A DNA stretch of 64,000 bases, taken from contig BJHW01000002.1 in NCBI GenBank assembly GCA_005405945.1, positions 1,488,001 to 1,552,000 on the forward strand, in the 5' to 3' direction. The notes below the pieces were generated by a model, which saw only the letters and a program-made list of their open reading frames with translations, was not told the origin of the DNA and did not search any database. Source of the DNA: Streptomyces violaceusniger (GTDB lineage: Bacteria; Actinomycetota; Actinomycetes; Streptomycetales; Streptomycetaceae). Positions 47,674 to 56,891 of the stretch are shown piece after piece; position 1 is the first letter of the stretch; every line of letters starts with the position of its first letter. Position numbers and translations under genes: made by a program.

Positions 47674-48941
47674 GTGACGGCCATCGTCGACGAGCTCACG
47701 TGGCGCGGGCTGATCGCCCATGCCACTGACGAGGACGCATTGCGCAAGGCTCTCGCGGACGGCCCTGTCACGTTCTATTGCGGCTTCGACCCGACCGCGG
47801 CCAGCCTGCACGTCGGCCACCTGGTGCAGGTGCTCACCCTCCGCCGACTCCAGCAGGCCGGGCACCGACCGCTGGCGCTCGTGGGCGGCGCGACCGGCCA
47901 CATCGGCGATCCTCGGCCGACTGCCGAGCGCACCCTGAACGACCCGGAGACGATCGCCGAGTGGGTGACCCGGCTGCGGGCGCAGATCGAGCCGTACCTC
48001 TCCTTCGAGGGCGACAACGCGGCGACCATGGTCAACAACCTGGACTGGACCGGGGCATGACCGTGATCGAGTTCCTGCGGGATATCGGCAAGCACTTCCG
48101 GGTGAACAAGATGCTCACCAAGGACTCGGTCGCCCAGCGCCTGGCCTCCGACCAGGGCATCAGCTTTACGGAGTTCAGTTACCAGTTGCTTCAGGGGATG
48201 GACTTCCTAGAGCTGTACCGGCGGTATGGCTGCACCCTCCAGACGGGGGGAAGCGACCAGTGGGGCAACCTCACAGCCGGTCTGGACCTGATTCACCGCC
48301 TGGAGCCGCACGCCGAGGTGCACGCGCTGGCCACGCCACTGATGACGAAGGCGGACGGCACCAAGTTCGGCAAGACCGAGACGGGCACGCTTTGGCTCGA
48401 CCCGGAGATGACCACGCCGTACGCGTTCTACCAGTTCTGGCTGAACACGGACGACCGGGATATCTCGCGCTACATGCGCATCCTCTCCTTCAAGTCCCGC
48501 GAGGAGCTGGAGGAGCTGGAGAAGGTGACTGAGGAGCGGCCGCAAGCCCGTACCGCGCAGCGTGCCCTTGCCGAGGAGCTGACCACGTTGGTACACGGTG
48601 CCGACGAGTGCGCCGCTGTGATTGCTGCGTCAAAGGCGCTGTTCGGGCAGGGCGAGCTCACCGAACTCGACGAGGCAACGCTGGCCGCCGCGATCTCCGA
48701 GCTCCCGAACGCCAAGGTGAGCGAGCTCGGCCAGGTCACCGACATGTTCGCTGAGGTCGGCCTGGCGCCGAGTAAGTCGGCCGCCCGCCGTACCGTGAAG
48801 GAGGGTGGCGCCTACGTGAACAACGTCAAGGTGACTGCCGAGGATGCCGTGGTCGCGGCCGACGAGCTCCTTCACGGACGCTGGCTGGTGCTGCGCAGGG
48901 GCAAGAAGAATCTGGCGGCCATCGAGGTCACCGGAGCCTGA
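47674..48941 (+). CDS. tyrS: Tyrosyl-tRNA synthetase (apparent frameshift)
   Basis: GTG 47674 follows AAGGAG by 10 bp. TFYCGFDPTAASLHVGHLVQ contains the HIGH-like motif and KFGKTE the KMSKS-like motif; a C-terminal S4-type RNA-binding domain ends SKSAARRTVKEGGAYVNNVK. One G added to the run at 48052-48055 joins DNLDWTGG-like and MTVIEFLRDIGKHFRVNKML, giving about 423 residues, the normal bacterial length. It closely resembles the housekeeping Streptomyces TyrS as I remember it. Whether this is the sole copy or a second one cannot be told from the window. No T-box motif was found upstream. A strong terminator follows. Confidence 0.9.
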
Positions 48942-48966
48942 AGCAGACCGGGAGACGGCAGTTCAG

Positions 48967-48998
48967 CCGTGAGCCGGGGGAGTGTCTCCGGCTCACGG
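48967..48998. terminator. Strong hairpin terminator between convergent tyrS and HAD genes
   Basis: CCGTGAGCCGG (48967-48977) and CCGGCTCACGG (48988-48998) form a perfect 11-bp stem with a 10-base loop. There is no U-tract, as is common in high-GC actinobacteria. It sits between the two convergent genes and can serve both strands. Confidence 0.75.
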
Positions 48999-49031
48999 AG
49001 CCAAGTCATGGGAGCAAGGCGCTGCTGAAGT

Positions 49032-49690
49032 TCAGTGGATAGTGGTGGCCAGCAGCTTGGGCAGGTCGCGCATCTCGTCGAACAGCGTGGTGCCTGGTCC
49101 TTCCAGCCGCGAGGCCGGCGTGAGGCCGCCGCAGTAGCCGAAAGTCCGCATACCGGCGGCACGGGCTGCCTGAACTCCATACGCACTGTCCTCGATCACC
49201 ACGCACCGCCCGGGTTCTACACCCATGGATCGCGCAGCGTGCAGGAAGAGGTCGGGGCAGGCTTGCCTCGGGCGACATCGGCTGCGCTGAAGATGCGCCC
49301 CTCGAAGTGGTCTCTCAGACCGACGATCTCCAGGTTTCTCCTGAGGCTGGCGTGACCAGTGTTCGATGCAACGCAAACGGGCATCGCAAGGCTGTTCAGG
49401 GCTTCTGCGATGCCATCGACAGCGGTCAAGTCAGCTTCGAGGGCCGCCTGGTAGAGATGCTCGTATTGCCGCAGCCAGTTCTTCTCCAGGCGGCGTCCAA
49501 GCCGTTCCTCCACGGCAGCCGTGTAGACCTCGGTGGAGGAGCCGACGAACTTCTCGATGATCTCCTCCTCGGTGAACGCGCACCCCAGGTCAGCCGTGAT
49601 CATCGCGTCTACTTTGACGCATATCCGCTCGCTGTCCACCAGTACGCCATCACAATCGAAGATCGCTAGATCGACAGGACTCCGCGTCAT
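49032..49690 (-). CDS. HAD-superfamily phosphatase/phosphoglucomutase-like (apparent frameshift)
   Basis: From ATG 49690: PVDLAIFDCDGVLVDSERIC gives the DxDGxxxDSE nucleophile motif; VCVASNTGHASLRRNLEIVGL is motif II; the Lys of VARGKPAPD is motif III; VVIEDSAYGVQAARAAGM is motif IV. The last two are in another frame; one C added to the run at 49254-49257 restores about 219 residues. Members hydrolyse sugar phosphates or act as beta-phosphoglucomutase. It is convergent with tyrS, so it is not part of the operon before it, though a sugar-phosphate role would suit the neighbouring glycosyltransferases. Confidence 0.82.
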
Positions 49691-49901
49691 GGTCGGCAGT
49701 GTAGACCTGCGGTGGCCAACCCCCGTGCCGCGTATGGTCGTCGTCGGGTTCGCCGCTTCTTCAATGTCTGCCATTGGTAGCGCTCGACCGACTGGTTGGC
49801 AGCGGGCGGTATCGCGCACGTGGTCCTCGCGTCCGGCAAAGCCGCCGTGATGGTCACCGCACGCCATAGTAGCTTCGTCGCTGGCTGAGGCGGGGGGTAC
49901 T

Positions 49902-50723
49902 TCATTGCGCTGGGGTGGGGACGGTGGAGGCGTGGCTGCCGAAGGCGAGGGTGGCCAGCGTCAAGGTGCGCAATTGGCTGGAGGTGGCGGTCCAGGCTGT
50001 CCACTGGTGCGCGAAGGGTTCTTCCGCGACGGGAAGACTGGCGTCCGGGGCCGCGCGGTGGGCGAGTGTGCGCAAGGTGAGGTCGTGGCGGGGATAGAGA
50101 GCGAAATCGCCCAGGTAGTCGGCTGCTGCTACGGCGGCGGTCCAACTGTCGACTTTGTGAATGCCGCTCAGTGCGGTGACCAGAGCGTGGCCCCGGAGTT
50201 GTCTCCAAGCGGTGACATGGAGCAGGTAGGCATGGGCGGCCGATCGTAGGCTTGCCTGGAGGGTGGCGATTTTGGCCCTGTGGAAGGCGTGGTCGGGCAG
50301 GCCGAGCATCCTCTTCGGGGTAGGGGCGAGGTGGAGGGCTCCGTATGGGCTCTCGAAGACAGGCCCGTAGAGGGTGCACCAACGGTGGTAGAGCCTGCGA
50401 CTGGCGCCGGGAGGGAGCTGTCGCTGTCGCAGTATCGCGACGCACAGGGCGTCCCATAGCGAGGGGTTCGAGATGCGCACGATTGTTCCTAAGGGGGCCA
50501 GCGCATCGGCGAGCTGGTGTGGCACGGCCGGGGGAAGCTGGTTGTGATGGGTGTACGTGAGGTCGGGGAGGCTTCCGTCGCCGGCCATGGGCATGAAGTC
50601 AAGGGCTTGCCCGTCCCAGGAGGCTAGCCAGGTGCCGCCCTGTTCGTTGGACAGCAGCCGGTAGCAGCGGGACTCGGTGTCGGTCCAGCCAGGGTGGTCT
50701 GTGCACAAGCTCGCGTGAGCCAA
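49902..50723 (-). CDS. HhH-GPD (AlkA-like) DNA glycosylase family protein
   Basis: 273 residues. After a beta-rich N-terminal region of about 75 residues, the helical part reads NPSLWDALCVAILRQRQLPPG, KRMLGLPDHAFHRAKIATLQ and LSGIHKVDSWTAAVAAADYL, where the last is the helix-hairpin-helix with its following helix. FALYPRHDL offers the catalytic Asp about 18 residues later, as in AlkA and related base-excision glycosylases. The hairpin is imperfect: Lys-Val-Asp replaces the usual Gly-x-Gly. It would flip out and remove a damaged or modified base. It lies 127 bp downstream of an EEP nuclease gene on the same strand. Confidence 0.7.
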   Translation of the reverse strand: MAHASLCTDHPGWTDTESRCYRLLSNEQGGTWLASWDGQALDFMPMAGDGSLPDLTYTHHNQLPPAVPHQLADALAPLGTIVRISNPSLWDALCVAILRQRQLPPGASRRLYHRWCTLYGPVFESPYGALHLAPTPKRMLGLPDHAFHRAKIATLQASLRSAAHAYLLHVTAWRQLRGHALVTALSGIHKVDSWTAAVAAADYLGDFALYPRHDLTLRTLAHRAAPDASLPVAEEPFAHQWTAWTATSSQLRTLTLATLAFGSHASTVPTPAQ

Positions 50724-50850
50724 GGTGTTTCCTGTCTGATGGTGATGGCGGGATACAGAGATGTGTGGAGCGGGGGCTCGCGTGCCGAGGGACCCGCGCT
50801 GAGATGGGGCGTGGCAAACCCCCGGAGGTGTGGGTGCTTGAGAGGGCCGG

Positions 50851-51815
50851 TCAGGCCGCGAGTGCCAGCTGCCAGGTGCGATTGAGGATCTGGATGAACT
50901 CCTCGGTCTTCACCGTCGCCACCAGGACGTCGTGGTCGGACCAGTCCACGTCGATGACCTTGACGTCTGTGATCGCTGGGAGGAGGGGCTTGCTGGCGTA
51001 GATGCGGTCGACGCGCTGTCGGCCTCCCTGCCAGTCCACGCCGCAGGTGGGGCCAGGGCCTGGTGCCGGGCGGCGCCGTTGGTGCGAACGGCATGCCGGG
51101 CGACGTCTTCCAGGCCCGCGGTCCGCAGGATCCGATCGGGATAACTGTCCGCGATACGGCGTCCGTGGGCGTCCAGCACGCTGCGGTGGGCTATGTGCTG
51201 CTCGTCATCGATCTCGTTCCAGTCCGGCAGCTGGACGTGATCCAGACCTGGTTCGGGATAGGAGTTCCAGTCTCCGCCGCCGATCATGTACACCGGTGTC
51301 TTCCGGCGGTCGCGATCGTAGGCGCGTGAGGCGCCCGGGACTGTGGCCGCTTTGTCGTTGAGCGTGGTCCACCGCTCCGCTTCCAGCCGGCGCCTGGCCG
51401 GGGAGCTGTAGCTGGCGTGTACGGAGGAGGCGATGAACGGCACCGCGCAGTCGTCGATTTTCAGCGAGAGAGTGGTGGGCGGTTGGTTCCATACTGCTTT
51501 GTCGCGCCATTCGCCGACGCAGCGGAACCGCGACTGGTCAACGAATATGCCGGTGAGCTGCTTGATTTTCCTCTTCTTGGGGCCGATCCAGCCGCGCAGG
51601 CCGAGGGCGTCTTCGTCCTCGTAGAGGAGCTTGCGGTTGTTGGCGAGGGCTTTGTCGCATTCCTGGCGCAGCAGGATGCCGGGGCCGATGTCCGTGATGG
51701 TGGCGTGCATGGCCCGGCGGCGGCCGGGGTCTCCCACGCCGTTGCCCTCGAAGTTGGAGCTGACGATGAGAAAGGTGTCGTTGCCACTATCCTCGGCGGA
51801 TTTCGTTACGGGCAT
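50851..51815 (-). CDS. Endonuclease/exonuclease/phosphatase (EEP) family protein (apparent frameshift)
   Basis: From ATG 51815. EEP catalytic residues are all present: Asn of VSSNFEGNG, Glu of LLRQECD, Asp and Asn of GGGDWNSYP, and the SDH triad in DVDWSDHDVLVATV. The last part is in another frame; one C added at 51049-51052 (…LAPTCGVDWQGGRQRVDRIY…) restores about 322 residues. The fold is shared by AP endonucleases, DNase I and phosphoesterases. It lies between a LuxR-type regulator and an HhH-GPD glycosylase-like gene, so it may be the strand-cleaving partner of the glycosylase. Confidence 0.8.
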
Positions 51816-51852
51816 GACCAGTGGTTCTCCTGAAGAGGATGACGGGGGCGGG

Positions 51853-52465
51853 TCAGAAGAGTTCCTTGCGTAGCGCGAAGGCCACGGCGTGGGATCGGTT
51901 TCGCAGGTGGTGCCGGGTGATGAAGGCATGCAGCACGTTCTTGATCGTGCGTTGTGAAAAGCTCAGCTTGAGGGCGATCTCCGGGGTGTCGTAGCCCTCG
52001 GCGCCCAGCCGCAGGACATCGATTTCTCTCTCGGCCACTCGCCCGATCCCCAGCCCGTGCTCCCTTTCGTGGAGTTGGCCGAGCACGTGGAGCAGGCGTG
52101 TCTGGAGGTCCGGCGGGAGGTGGCCGTCTCCTGTGGCCACGGTCTGGATCATGCGGACGAGCCGATCGCTGTCGACGCTCGCGGTGCCACATGATCCCGG
52201 CGGTCCCGCATTCGGCGGCCAGCGCCAGTTGATGGTCCTGGAGACGGGAGACCAACAGGACGAGCCGCGATGAGCCGCTGTGCTGCGCGGTGCGGAGCAG
52301 CTGGTACCCGCCCGGATCGGAGATGTCCGCTGCCACCACGGTCACGACTGGATCGTCGGTACTGTCGTCCAGGCGTATCTCCGGCCGCGGGCGCAGCAGA
52401 CTGATCACCCTGGCTTCGGAGAGGGGGTCATCGGCGCGCACCTGGACAGTGATGCGGTCGGTCAT
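51853..52465 (-). CDS. LuxR-type response regulator-like transcription factor (apparent frameshift)
   Basis: The N-terminal half (MTDRITVQVRADDPLSEARV ... SRLVLLVSRLQDHQLALAAE) resembles a receiver domain but the phospho-acceptor Asp is not convincing (VVTVVAADISD). The C-terminal half (VAEREIDVLRLGAEGYDTPE, IALKLSFSQRTIKNVLHAFI) is a clear LuxR helix-turn-helix. They lie in different frames near 52175-52185. Here the repair needs one base removed or two added, unlike the other cases. About 204 residues. No sensor kinase is adjacent, so it is an orphan regulator, probably of the surrounding leftward genes. Confidence 0.75.
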
Positions 52466-52520
52466 CCTTGGGGATCCATTGACATAGCGGGACGGGTGGA
52501 TTGGGGCGGTTCGGTGTTGC

Positions 52521-53648
52521 TCAGGGCAGGGCGGAGCAGAAGAGCTGTGCGATGCGGGCAGGCCGGAGGTCCTGGGCGCGGCGGTAGGCGGCCTGGCAGG
52601 CCGAGTGGTAGGCAGCAGGGTCGGCGAGCAGTCCGTCAGTGAGGAACAGCAACGCGTTCGGCCCGTGCATGACGTCGGCGAGCAGCCGGCGGGGACCGTG
52701 CTGGAAAGGCAGGAGCAAGTCGGACAGGATGCCGGTGTTGTAGGCGATGACCGGTGTGCCTTGGCTGAGGGCTTCCAGAGCGGTCATGCTGCTGGTGGGA
52801 CGACGGCACGGGATGATCACTGCGGCAGCGTCGGCCAGCCAGTTGGCTACTTCTGCCCAGCCGGGCACAGGTTCCAAGGTGATGTTCGGTGCCCGGTCGG
52901 CGAGTATCTGGCACTGCTGCTGCAAGGTCCGCCCACCGCGTGGGTCGTCGGGCCCGGGCGGAGCGAGGGCGACCTCCACATGCCGATGCCATGCTCTGGC
53001 AGCTGCGATCAGCTCGAGGACACCCACATCCTGGCCGACCGGGGCCAGCACCCGCACCGGGGCTTCAGCCTTCCGTGCAACCGGGGTTGGGATGCCGGGA
53101 TTGTGGAGTGGGGCGTTGGGGACGACGCGCCATCTACGGGTGGGCCAGGCCGCGGTGGCGGCCTGTCGCAGGACGGCGTCGCAGGAGGTGATGACGGTGT
53201 CCGCATACGCCAGAGCCGGTGGCATGTCCTGCTCCTGCGGGAGCGCAGGCACCACAAGCACACGCTGGACGCCGTAATGAAGATCAATTGGCACGCGACC
53301 CAGACCCCACAAAGCACCTACGGACACGACGGTGTCGACTCGACGTCGGACGATCAGGTCGCTCAGGGACCGCTGGACTTTTGCATCAGTGGTGATGAGG
53401 GCCTCACGCAGTGCCTGTGAAGTGCAGGGCAGGGCGAGGGGCAGGTCGAACTGCTCGACGGGGACGCCGGGCAGTCCGGTGCCGTCATGCTGTTCGGTGG
53501 CCGTGGCGATGGCCACCTGGTGCCCGGCCGCCGCCAGTGCGGTGGCGAGTGAAGAGATGGATCGATCTGTTCCAGTTGCTGCGTCTATGCGCCAGGATGC
53601 ACGGACGAGGAGGATGGAGCGTCGCTGCGTGTGGTGCTGTGTGGTCAT
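52521..53648 (-). CDS. Glycosyltransferase family 4 protein
   Basis: 375 residues, intact. GT-B fold: SILLVRASWRIDAATGTDRSISSLATALAAAGHQV at the N-terminus contains the usual G(T/G)xxR acceptor loop; the donor site is ADAAAVIIPCRRPTSSMTALEALSQGTPVIAYNTG. The donor and acceptor are unknown. It lies between the LuxR-type regulator and an APC permease. About 250 bp upstream, between it and the permease end, contains no gene I can support. Confidence 0.85.
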   Translation of the reverse strand: MTTQHHTQRRSILLVRASWRIDAATGTDRSISSLATALAAAGHQVAIATATEQHDGTGLPGVPVEQFDLPLALPCTSQALREALITTDAKVQRSLSDLIVRRRVDTVVSVGALWGLGRVPIDLHYGVQRVLVVPALPQEQDMPPALAYADTVITSCDAVLRQAATAAWPTRRWRVVPNAPLHNPGIPTPVARKAEAPVRVLAPVGQDVGVLELIAAARAWHRHVEVALAPPGPDDPRGGRTLQQQCQILADRAPNITLEPVPGWAEVANWLADAAAVIIPCRRPTSSMTALEALSQGTPVIAYNTGILSDLLLPFQHGPRRLLADVMHGPNALLFLTDGLLADPAAYHSACQAAYRRAQDLRPARIAQLFCSALP

Positions 53649-53898
53649 GGCAGGGCCCTTTGGGGAGTCCAGGACTGAGTGAGAGGCGAGTTGGTAAGGC
53701 GGCGATACCGAGTGCGCCAGATCATGGGTGGAGGGCCGATGCAGCCACAGTGGGCAGTGCCGCCGGGCATCAGTGCCTCGGCAGTGTCAGCGTCACTGGG
53801 TCTTCCTCACCGACATCTCTTACGGTGGAGGCTCTCGCCCTGTCTCCGTATGCCGGATGCGCGCGAGCAGCAGCGGACCGCCACTTTCTGCCTCTGGT

Positions 53899-55428
53899 CT
53901 ATGGGCGAGGGACTTCCTCTCCGCGGGTACGTTCGCGATGCGGGCTGAAATTGCGTGGGTGGGCAGGGTTGAGGAACCACGTGCGGGCCGAGGCGAGCCA
54001 CCAGATGCCGCAGAAGGCCATGACGATGCCGACTGCGATCGGCGCGTAGTTGAAGGTGTCCGCGGTGACCGGCGAGCTCTGCGGCAGCATGAACAGCACC
54101 GTGATCACCAGGACCCAGGCGACGGCGATCGTGCCGACGATGGTTGACCAGGAGCCAAGGTGCCAGGCCCCCCGCTCGAACCGGCTCCCCTGCCGCAGCC
54201 GGAGGAAGGTGGGGATGACGTAGGCGAGGTAGAGGCCGACGGTGGCGATGGAGGTGACCGCAGCGTAGGCGGTGCTGTTCCACAGGTAGGGCAGGCCGAG
54301 GACGAAGGCGCCGCCGGTGGCGAGCCAGACGGCATTGGTGGGAGTCCGGCTGGCCGGGTTGAGTCTGTGCCACGTCGTGGAGAAGGGCAGGGCTCCGTCG
54401 CGGGAGAAGGCGTAGATCATCCGGGAGTTCGCGGTGACGGATGCCATCCCGCAGAAGAGCTGGGCGACGATGACGATGAGCAGCATCCACTTGCCGGCCG
54501 CCGCGCCGAGGGCGTCCATGAGGATCTGCGCCGGGGGCACTCCCGTGTCCGAATCGAGGGCACCGGTGTAGGACTGGATGGCGTAGGTGAAGCCGAAGAG
54601 GAGGACGAATCCGGCCGCGAGGGAGACGAGGATCGAGCGGACGATGCCCTTGGGCCCGGCGATGGAGGCGTCGATGGTCTCCTCAGTCATGTGGGCAGAG
54701 GCGTCGTAGCCGGTGAAGGTGTACTGCGCCATCAGCAGCCCGATGAGCACCACGTAGCCGCTGGAGGTGAAACCGGTGTTGTTGACGAACTCGCCGAAGA
54801 CGAACCGGGTCGACTGGTGGTGGTCAGGGATGAGCACCAGGGCACCGCAGATAACAGCGACGCCAAGGATGTGCCACCAGATGGAGGCTTCGTTGAGGAG
54901 GGCGACAATGCGCACACCGAAGGTGTTCAGGACGCCGTGGAGGGCCAGGATGGCGCCGAACAGCGTGATGGTGTGACCCGGCGTGGCGTCGTATCCGAAT
55001 TGGAGATCGAGTAAGGCATTGAGGAAGTTGGCGGCACCGAAGTCGATGCCAGCAGTGACCGCGATCTGGCCGAGGGTGTTGAACCAGCCGGTGAACCACG
55101 CCCACGCTGCCGCGGAGCGCTTGGGGGCCATGCGGTGCGCCCAGAAGTACAGGCCTGCGCTGGTGGGGTAGGAGGAACAGACCTCGGCCATCGACAGGCC
55201 GACGAAGAGCGTCATCAGGCCGACGAACAGCCAGCCCCACATGATCACTGCGGGTCCACCGGTGTTCATGCCGTAGCCGTAGAGCGTCATGCAGCCGGAC
55301 AGGATGGAGATGATCGTGAAGCTGACGCCGAAGTTGGCGCGGCCGGACATCGAGCGGGACAGCGTCTGCTGGTAGCCGAGCTGCTTGAGGCGTTCCTCGT
55401 CGGAGACACGGGAGACATCAAGAGGCAC
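53899..55428 (-). CDS. APC-family amino acid permease
   Basis: 509 residues with about 12 membrane helices. The N-terminal LGYQQTLSRSMSGRANFGVSFTIISILSG and LFVGLMTLFVGLSMAEVCSSYPTSAGLYFW, together with TFTGYDASAHMTEET in the middle, are typical of GABA/amino-acid permeases of the AAT/ACT type. GTG 55428 follows AAGGGCGG; upstream in-frame residues are not conserved. It imports or exchanges an amino acid or amine. It is codirectional with the glycosyltransferase and lies 43 bp after the repeat-like gene. Confidence 0.88.
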   Translation of the reverse strand: MPLDVSRVSDEERLKQLGYQQTLSRSMSGRANFGVSFTIISILSGCMTLYGYGMNTGGPAVIMWGWLFVGLMTLFVGLSMAEVCSSYPTSAGLYFWAHRMAPKRSAAAWAWFTGWFNTLGQIAVTAGIDFGAANFLNALLDLQFGYDATPGHTITLFGAILALHGVLNTFGVRIVALLNEASIWWHILGVAVICGALVLIPDHHQSTRFVFGEFVNNTGFTSSGYVVLIGLLMAQYTFTGYDASAHMTEETIDASIAGPKGIVRSILVSLAAGFVLLFGFTYAIQSYTGALDSDTGVPPAQILMDALGAAAGKWMLLIVIVAQLFCGMASVTANSRMIYAFSRDGALPFSTTWHRLNPASRTPTNAVWLATGGAFVLGLPYLWNSTAYAAVTSIATVGLYLAYVIPTFLRLRQGSRFERGAWHLGSWSTIVGTIAVAWVLVITVLFMLPQSSPVTADTFNYAPIAVGIVMAFCGIWWLASARTWFLNPAHPRNFSPHRERTRGEEVPRP

Positions 55429-55471
55429 AGGTATTCCGCCCTTCTTACGTCGGTCGGGTGGTTGTGGGTGC

Positions 55472-56416
55472 TCAGCGGTGTCGGCGCCGCGGTGGGCTGT
55501 AGGCCCAGGCACGGTGCCGCAGGAACAGTTCGCGGGCCTGACCGCAGTAGGACCAGGGAACGTCCGTGGCGTACGGGCCGATGGCGTCGAACACCTCCAG
55601 GGCCTCAATGTGGCGGTTCGCGAACGACAGGGCGTGGGCGAGGTAGTTGGCGTCATCGGCGAAACACGCATGGGGGCTCGGCGCGCGATAGCGCCACCAG
55701 CGCTCCAGAACGCGGTTGATATGCGGACAGTCGATCCAGGGATGGATCGTCAGGCCGTAGGACCTCTGGTCCTGCTCCTGGCGGGCCCGGTGTGTTTCCG
55801 CCAGGACGACGAGTGGCAAGACCGCCAGGGGCAACCCATTGGGGGCAGCGGATGCCTGCTCCTCGGCCCACCAGGCCGCCTCTCCCGGCCCGCCGTGATA
55901 GCGAGGGAACAGGTAGGTGACCACCTCATGATGGGCTTCGCGGTTCCAGGGGTCACGCTGCTTGATCTCCTCCCACACATGGCTGAGTGCCTTCCGGTCG
56001 GGAGCGTGGGTGCGCAGCAGCGCGAGCATGACCACCAGCGGTGCCACATCCTGCGACCACACCTTGAGAGCGGCGCGGCAGGTGGACCAGGCATCCTCCA
56101 TCAGTGCCCGGCCGGCACTGCGTCCGGCGATCATCGCGCGCAGGGCCTGCACGTTCGCGAGGAGAGCGAGGGCGTGATGTGAGCGCGGCTCGGCCTTCGC
56201 CCAGGTGTCGGCGAACCTGAGCCGCACCCCCACCTCGGCGAGGACCTGGAGACGGAAGATCCGGCGGTCCCAGTCCGCGCCCGTCGCGGCCAGCAGATCC
56301 CGGGCGCCTTCCCAACGCCCCATCGCCGCGTCGTCCACCACGGACCGCAACGCTGCGTCGTCACGAGCCGGATGTTGGTTGAGGCCCGCGCTCTGTGCCT
56401 GCCCACGCCGCGCCAT
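55472..56416 (-). CDS. Uncharacterised TPR-like helical protein
   Basis: About 314 residues, rich in Ala, Trp and Arg. Helical pairs of about 35-40 residues (WEGARDLLAATGADWDRRIF; TWAKAEPRSHHALALLANV; ALSFANRHIEALEVFDAIG) suggest tetratricopeptide-like repeats. No catalytic motif is seen. ATG 56416 overlaps the stop of a 50-residue gene, so the two are translationally coupled. Function unknown; I recognise it only as a likely actinobacterial family. Confidence 0.65.
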   Translation of the reverse strand: MARRGQAQSAGLNQHPARDDAALRSVVDDAAMGRWEGARDLLAATGADWDRRIFRLQVLAEVGVRLRFADTWAKAEPRSHHALALLANVQALRAMIAGRSAGRALMEDAWSTCRAALKVWSQDVAPLVVMLALLRTHAPDRKALSHVWEEIKQRDPWNREAHHEVVTYLFPRYHGGPGEAAWWAEEQASAAPNGLPLAVLPLVVLAETHRARQEQDQRSYGLTIHPWIDCPHINRVLERWWRYRAPSPHACFADDANYLAHALSFANRHIEALEVFDAIGPYATDVPWSYCGQARELFLRHRAWAYSPPRRRHR

Positions 56417-56568
56417 CACTCGGCCCGCCAGACCATCCGCGGTTCGCCCTGCCAGAAGCCAAAGGACACGTACAGGACCTCGCCCTCGGGGCAGGTCAGT
56501 GAGAGCTGACGTATCCGTACCGGCTTCCTGGCCTCGGCAACCATCGCCCGTCGCGTGGGCACCTTCAC
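56416..56568 (-). CDS. Small 50-residue protein coupled to the TPR-like gene
   Basis: GTG 56568 follows GGAGGATTCGCT closely, a strong ribosome site. The product starts VKVPTRRAMVAEARKPVRIR and continues QLSLTCPEGEVLYVSFGFWQ, ending with GEPRMVWRAE. Its TGA overlaps the ATG of the TPR-like gene by one base (TGATG). The compact beta-strand pattern, good start signal and tight coupling support a real gene. No family recognised. Confidence 0.6.
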   Translation of the reverse strand: MKVPTRRAMVAEARKPVRIRQLSLTCPEGEVLYVSFGFWQGEPRMVWRAE

Positions 56569-56891
56569 AGCGAATCCTCCCCCTTATGAGCGTGAGCTAT
56601 GGTCGCTAGGCGATAGCGCAAAAAAACCGCAGACGCGGCGGCCACAATGAAGGCCGAGTACCAGAAGAGGGAGAGGAAGGCCATCAGAACCTCGAACGCA
56701 ACGGATAGGGAGAGGGTTGAGAAGGCCGTCGGGACGCTGCGGGGCTTCGGGACGGGGGAGCCGAAGACCCCTAATTCGCAGATCGCCCCGACGGCCGGTC
56801 CAGATACTTGTGCAGTGGCGTCATGCTGAGCAAGCGAGGTGCGGTGGATGTCAGGTGTTAAGTGAGTCCTCAGAGGGTCAGAAGGAAGGTT
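56569..56891. other. Gap with no supported gene
   Basis: About 320 bp between the start of the small-protein operon and the 3' end of the DUF574 methyltransferase. It contains an A7 run near 56620 and purine-rich sequence (GAGAGGGAGAGG-like patches). No frame has a start site and domain I can support. It must hold the promoter of the leftward operon. Confidence 0.4.
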
